DNA from: Flavobacterium flevense
GTDB taxonomy: Bacteria; Bacteroidota; Bacteroidia; Flavobacteriales; Flavobacteriaceae
Direction of reading: 5' to 3'
Length of the DNA: 64,000 nucleotides
Assembly (NCBI RefSeq): GCF_900142775.1
Contig: NZ_FRCC01000005.1
Span: forward strand, 246,131-310,130
In this document: piece after piece, positions 63,901-64,000 of the stretch
Layout of the letters: each line of letters starts with the position of its first letter
How positions within the stretch are numbered: position 1 is the stretch's first letter
Program-made: the position numbers and the translations under genes
The notes under the pieces: generated by a model
Told to the model about the DNA's origin: nothing
What the model saw: only the letters and a program-made list of their open reading frames with translations
Databases searched by the model: none

Positions 63901-64000
63901 TTATACAATAGCAACAAAATTAGACGGAACATTGATTACAACTTGTCCGCTAACTTTGTCTCCAACAGTTGAAGAAGAGTATATAAAAATTGCTCCAAAC
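54977..64000 (+). CDS. Giant multidomain surface protein, probable T9SS substrate (3' end outside window)
   Basis: The frame runs from the ATG at 54977 to the window edge with no stop that I could find: 3008 codons so far. A signal peptide covers 1-21 (ending TNTNA). A DNRLRE-type carbohydrate-binding-like domain follows (22-182). Five copies of an FN3-like module with VTADGGATVTERGFVY lie near 191, 610, 958, 1182 and 1587. Two LamG domains (about 705-890 and 1354-1565), cadherin/CSPG-like and Ig-like domains and an unclassified beta region (285-605) lie between them. Twelve 77-residue MBG repeats cover 1919-2842, followed by an Ig-like tail. The last visible residues, EEEYIKIAPN, look like the beginning of a type IX secretion C-terminal sorting domain, so the stop is probably 70-80 residues further on. 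Likely a secreted, cell-surface adhesin or glycan-binding protein; the ligand is unknown. Confidence 0.93.
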   Translation, partial: MKNFTFMLMWLLCVFSTNTNAQINPIMDSAIDFYGNNPTATTLFIGNDDVNGSGFMQGFMKFVIPAEISGTVENAKLRLYIDFIHQFPTGLDPAYIKAFGSNDDSWIESTSTVPSKDVTLGQVNVTGSGWIEIDVKSFVQSEINGDKVVSLVLNGKSDVNESYVAVYSRENATNKPELVITMGSGSSLASVTTATPSGITATEATFSGNVTADGGATVTERGFVYGAAANPTTANTKVQDDGTGTGAFTENITGLTAGTTYYVRTYAINSAGTSYGNEVSFTTLTGQFITAADIPASNEGPFTKTLSGATFNFSPAATNNYIDIQENYGFLGLYALDGNIFEGSGTTLTIDAPGYSFDMGAFKYHVSPTDPVDITITLTFINGSTDSKTYSLTGIESYKEFNSYLTSANDVVSFKLVGNAFITYNDFEITDIKPLPVNTTTTLIDFEPASGTYTGWDTKTLTIDQNGVTADFSINVVTGNVSKSTDQGWAQNGTEGVYFGTPEKETEITLSIASGNIFDLNKLQFSNQGPTGGASSNFTFATNKGSIVVAIPLDESGNLTPIDLAAHANASYFKGVSSVTITAPVNGAFFELDDIEVENLETATLSAPTVTTSAATAITATGATFSGEVTADGGATVSERGFVYATTTNPTTANTKVQDDGTGTGTFSEAITGLTAGTTYYVRAYAINSVGTSYGNEVSFTTSSAVNPSSNNALHFDSDATITNLSGISPTSFTIEFWLKSQYQSPIDNSKRYQGIYWQNSGFETGVYMDNYDVGTDYGTQTLAITPSASNATTFSAWANGVDDGDISPTQQATWRHYAITSNGTSISFYYDGVLIRTQVYDGAVLPTSNLTIGGTYGINGFTLDELRIWNFAKTQVQIQAQKDTEVSPSSSGLVRYYNFNQGTANGNNTAVTSLPELTGNGTTATLSNFTLNGSTSNWVGGPQITPIEPVSNTAPTVTTSAATAITATGATFSGEVTADGGATVSERGFVYATTTNPTTANTKVQDDATGTGTFSEAITGLTAGTTYYVRAYAINSVGTSYGSQVSFETNAPTIPLTINVNNGLTLNQGTTQFIGSGDLNISYDETFVASDITFTITSAVSHGVLFIDSNQNFLVDAGEVELIENSTFTAEEIDGERFSYKNTIANQSADSFVFKVSDPNGGELNNQTFSITINLPEVPTVTTTTASGITATGATFSGEVTADGGASVTERGFVYGTAANPTTANTKVQDGTGTGTFTENITGLTAETTYYVRAYAINSAGTSYGSQVSFTTSTPDLTLSSTATDNTISSGTSVTFTATPSGTSATKYLWKKNGMVIPGATNATYTTSDLVNGDIIGVELSADTGSIVNSNLVLHLNAGDQSSYSGSGTTWTDISTNNNNVTLPPTLATSYSSITGAGSFNFQGNSNTTIQSSAVNNWNITSNNALSVETWVKRTNSGHQFWFSTPNLHYRLGVDPSGNLFWDMGHYADRNSGILVSESVWHHIVYTAGIESGNITTRVYLDGAEVATQNEGISTLSSITNYLIGDGQTAGQHPLKGDMGLIRVYNKTLSSSEVTQNYNAEIDRFTTAVLSSNSLMMTVNAIPAVVTTTTVSDITATGATFSSNVTADGGASVTERGFVYGTAANPTTSNTKVQDGTGTGTFSETINGLTAGTTYYVRTYAINSVGTSYGNEVSFTTSGEAVNDAPLISGLPTTLTFTEDQQEAELNLTGISFSDTDAGSNEITVTLNASSGIFNLAAGTGVTLSGQLTANPNFTGTLSDLNTYFNIPSNIWYVPTANANGTNAATITLTVNDNGNTGTGGAKSTEGTININITAVNDAPSATALAINGTPNVGQILTGIYTYNDVENDTESGSTFKWYRSDDNAGLNKAAIANATSNSYTLVTADGGKYISFEVTPRDGTDFGSAVESTRHLVKIPITVTADASQTKVYGTANPVYTYTVSPALVSGDTFTGALTRDAGENIGNYAITQGTLSAGSNYTINYVSKDFAITAKPITVTVDAAQTKVYGENDPTLTYTVTPSLVNSDVFTGTLTRDAGENIGNYAITQGTLSAGTNYNITYVAKDFTITAKPITVIADASQTKVYGENDPTLTYTVTPSLVNSDVFTGTLTRDAGENIGNYAITQGTLSAGSNYTISYVSKDFTITAKPITVIADASQTKVYGENDPTLTYTVTPSLVNSDVFTGTLTRDAGENIGNYAITQGTLSAGSNYTISYVSKDFAITAKPITVTADEAQTKVYGENDPTLTYTVTPSLVNSDVFTGTLTRTAGENIGNYTITQGTLSAGSNYTISYVTKNFAITAKPITVTADALQTKVYGTANPVYTYSVSPALISGDTFTGALTRTAGENIGNYAITQGTLSAGSNYTISYVSKDFAVTAKPITVTADASQTKVYGTANPVYTYSVSPALISGDTFTGALTRTAGENIGNYAITQGTLSAGSNYTISYVSKDFAVTAKPITVTADASQTKVYGTANPVYTYTVSPALVSGDTFTGALTRTAGENIGNYAITQGTLSAGSNYTISYVSKDFAVTAKPITVTADALQTKVYGENDPTLTYTVTPSLVNSDVFTGTLTRTAGENIGNYTITQGTLSAGSNYTISYVSKDFAITAKPITVTADAAQTKVYGENDPTLTYTVTPSLVNSDVFTGTLTRTAGENIGNYAITQGTLSAGSNYTISYVSKDFTITAKPITVTADASQTKVYGTANPVYTYSVSPALISGDTFTGALTRTAGENIGNYAITQGTLSAGSNYTISYASTDFAITAKPITVTADASQTKVYGTANPVYTYTVSPALVSGDTFTGALTRDAGENVGSYAITQGTLSAGINYIITYTGANFSITKADQIITWNQSLGLGCDGETSLVLTAVSNSGLAVNYTSSNTNVATISNDVVNFENYGSATITASQEGTINYNAAPEVVLPVVNSQPNLIRKQFEDVIFFDNSSKNFMSYSWYKDGVLVPGQTSQYFKENGALNGTYYTIATKLDGTLITTCPLTLSPTVEEEYIKIAPN
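55547..60010 (+). repeat. Five dispersed copies of an FN3-like coding module
   Basis: Copies lie at about 55547-55827, 56804-57082, 57848-58126, 58520-58795 and 59735-60010. Each encodes about 93 residues with GATFSGEVTADGGA, ERGFVY, NPTTANTKVQD and TYYVRAYAINS. Copies 2 and 3 are almost identical at DNA level, while copies 1, 4 and 5 differ more. They are separated by unrelated domains (LamG, cadherin-like, Ig-like), so the module acts as a spacer unit. Confidence 0.85.
60731..63499 (+). repeat. Twelve tandem 231-bp MBG-domain repeats
   Basis: Units begin at 60731, 60962, 61193, 61424, 61655, 61886, 62117, 62348, 62579, 62810, 63041 and 63272, exactly 231 bp (77 codons) apart with no insertion or deletion until the divergent end of unit 12. 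Each encodes an MBG domain (ITVTADA...KVYG...GENIGNYAITQGTLSAGSNY). Two sequence types alternate in blocks: A (KVYGTANPVYTY) in units 1, 6-8, 11 and 12, and B (KVYGENDPTLTY) in units 2-5, 9 and 10. Units 3 and 4 match over about 210 bp. Confidence 0.95.

Overview
The window reads as chromosome of a Bacteroidota bacterium of the family Flavobacteriaceae, most like Flavobacterium. The DNA is AT-rich. Promoters follow the Bacteroidetes pattern (TTG about 19 nt upstream of TAnnTTTG) and most genes lack a clear Shine-Dalgarno sequence. Family-typical content includes DUF4290, DUF4199, PorT-like barrels, a TonB receptor with a carboxypeptidase-regulatory N-terminus, a Flavobacteria-type 6S RNA and a giant secreted protein that appears to end in a type IX secretion sorting domain. 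No rRNA, phage, intact insertion sequence or CRISPR array was seen.

Layout. 1-7 kb: a carbonic anhydrase/SulP pair, OxyR, two paralogous small proteins, MnmD, IlvE and a MazG-like pyrophosphatase. 7-12 kb: a membrane-anchored SRPBCC/GyrI-like protein, an ECF sigma factor with a probable anti-sigma factor and periplasmic sensor, and a secreted Asn/Ser/Arg-rich repeat protein. 12-16.6 kb: Kup, a TIGR02117 protein, a YiaAB protein and a probable accessory HARE-HTH/PD-(D/E)XK nuclease next to palindromic repeat DNA. 16.6-28 kb: CarB without its allosteric domain, L34 (rpmH), a TPR-like membrane protein, two alpha/beta hydrolases, an ABC-F ATPase, an alanine symporter, a GlmU-like nucleotidyltransferase and L31. 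28-39 kb: DUF4199 plus glycosyltransferase, phospho-sugar mutase plus MsbA-like exporter, a DUF2971 protein, an EF-hand lipoprotein, a TonB receptor and an M23 peptidase.

39-54.7 kb: a ZapB-like/ZapA/6S RNA/RNase Y block, XerD, three outer-membrane barrels, AroQ, a CDF transporter, MurA (catalytic Cys replaced by Asp), DUF4290, DUF493, RecQ and Fmt, HU, YqgE, a PabC-like aminotransferase, a START-like protein and tRNA-Met(CAT). 54.98 kb to the right edge: one continuous open frame of more than 3000 codons. It encodes a multidomain surface protein with a DNRLRE-like domain, five near-identical FN3-like modules, two LamG domains, cadherin/Ig-like domains and twelve exactly 231-bp MBG repeats, and it runs off the window at what looks like the start of a T9SS sorting domain.

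Most of the window is ordinary Flavobacterium housekeeping. The accessory or unusual parts are the giant repeat protein, the HARE nuclease and its flanking repeats, the 163-bp palindromic element after aroQ, and the Asp-type MurA.
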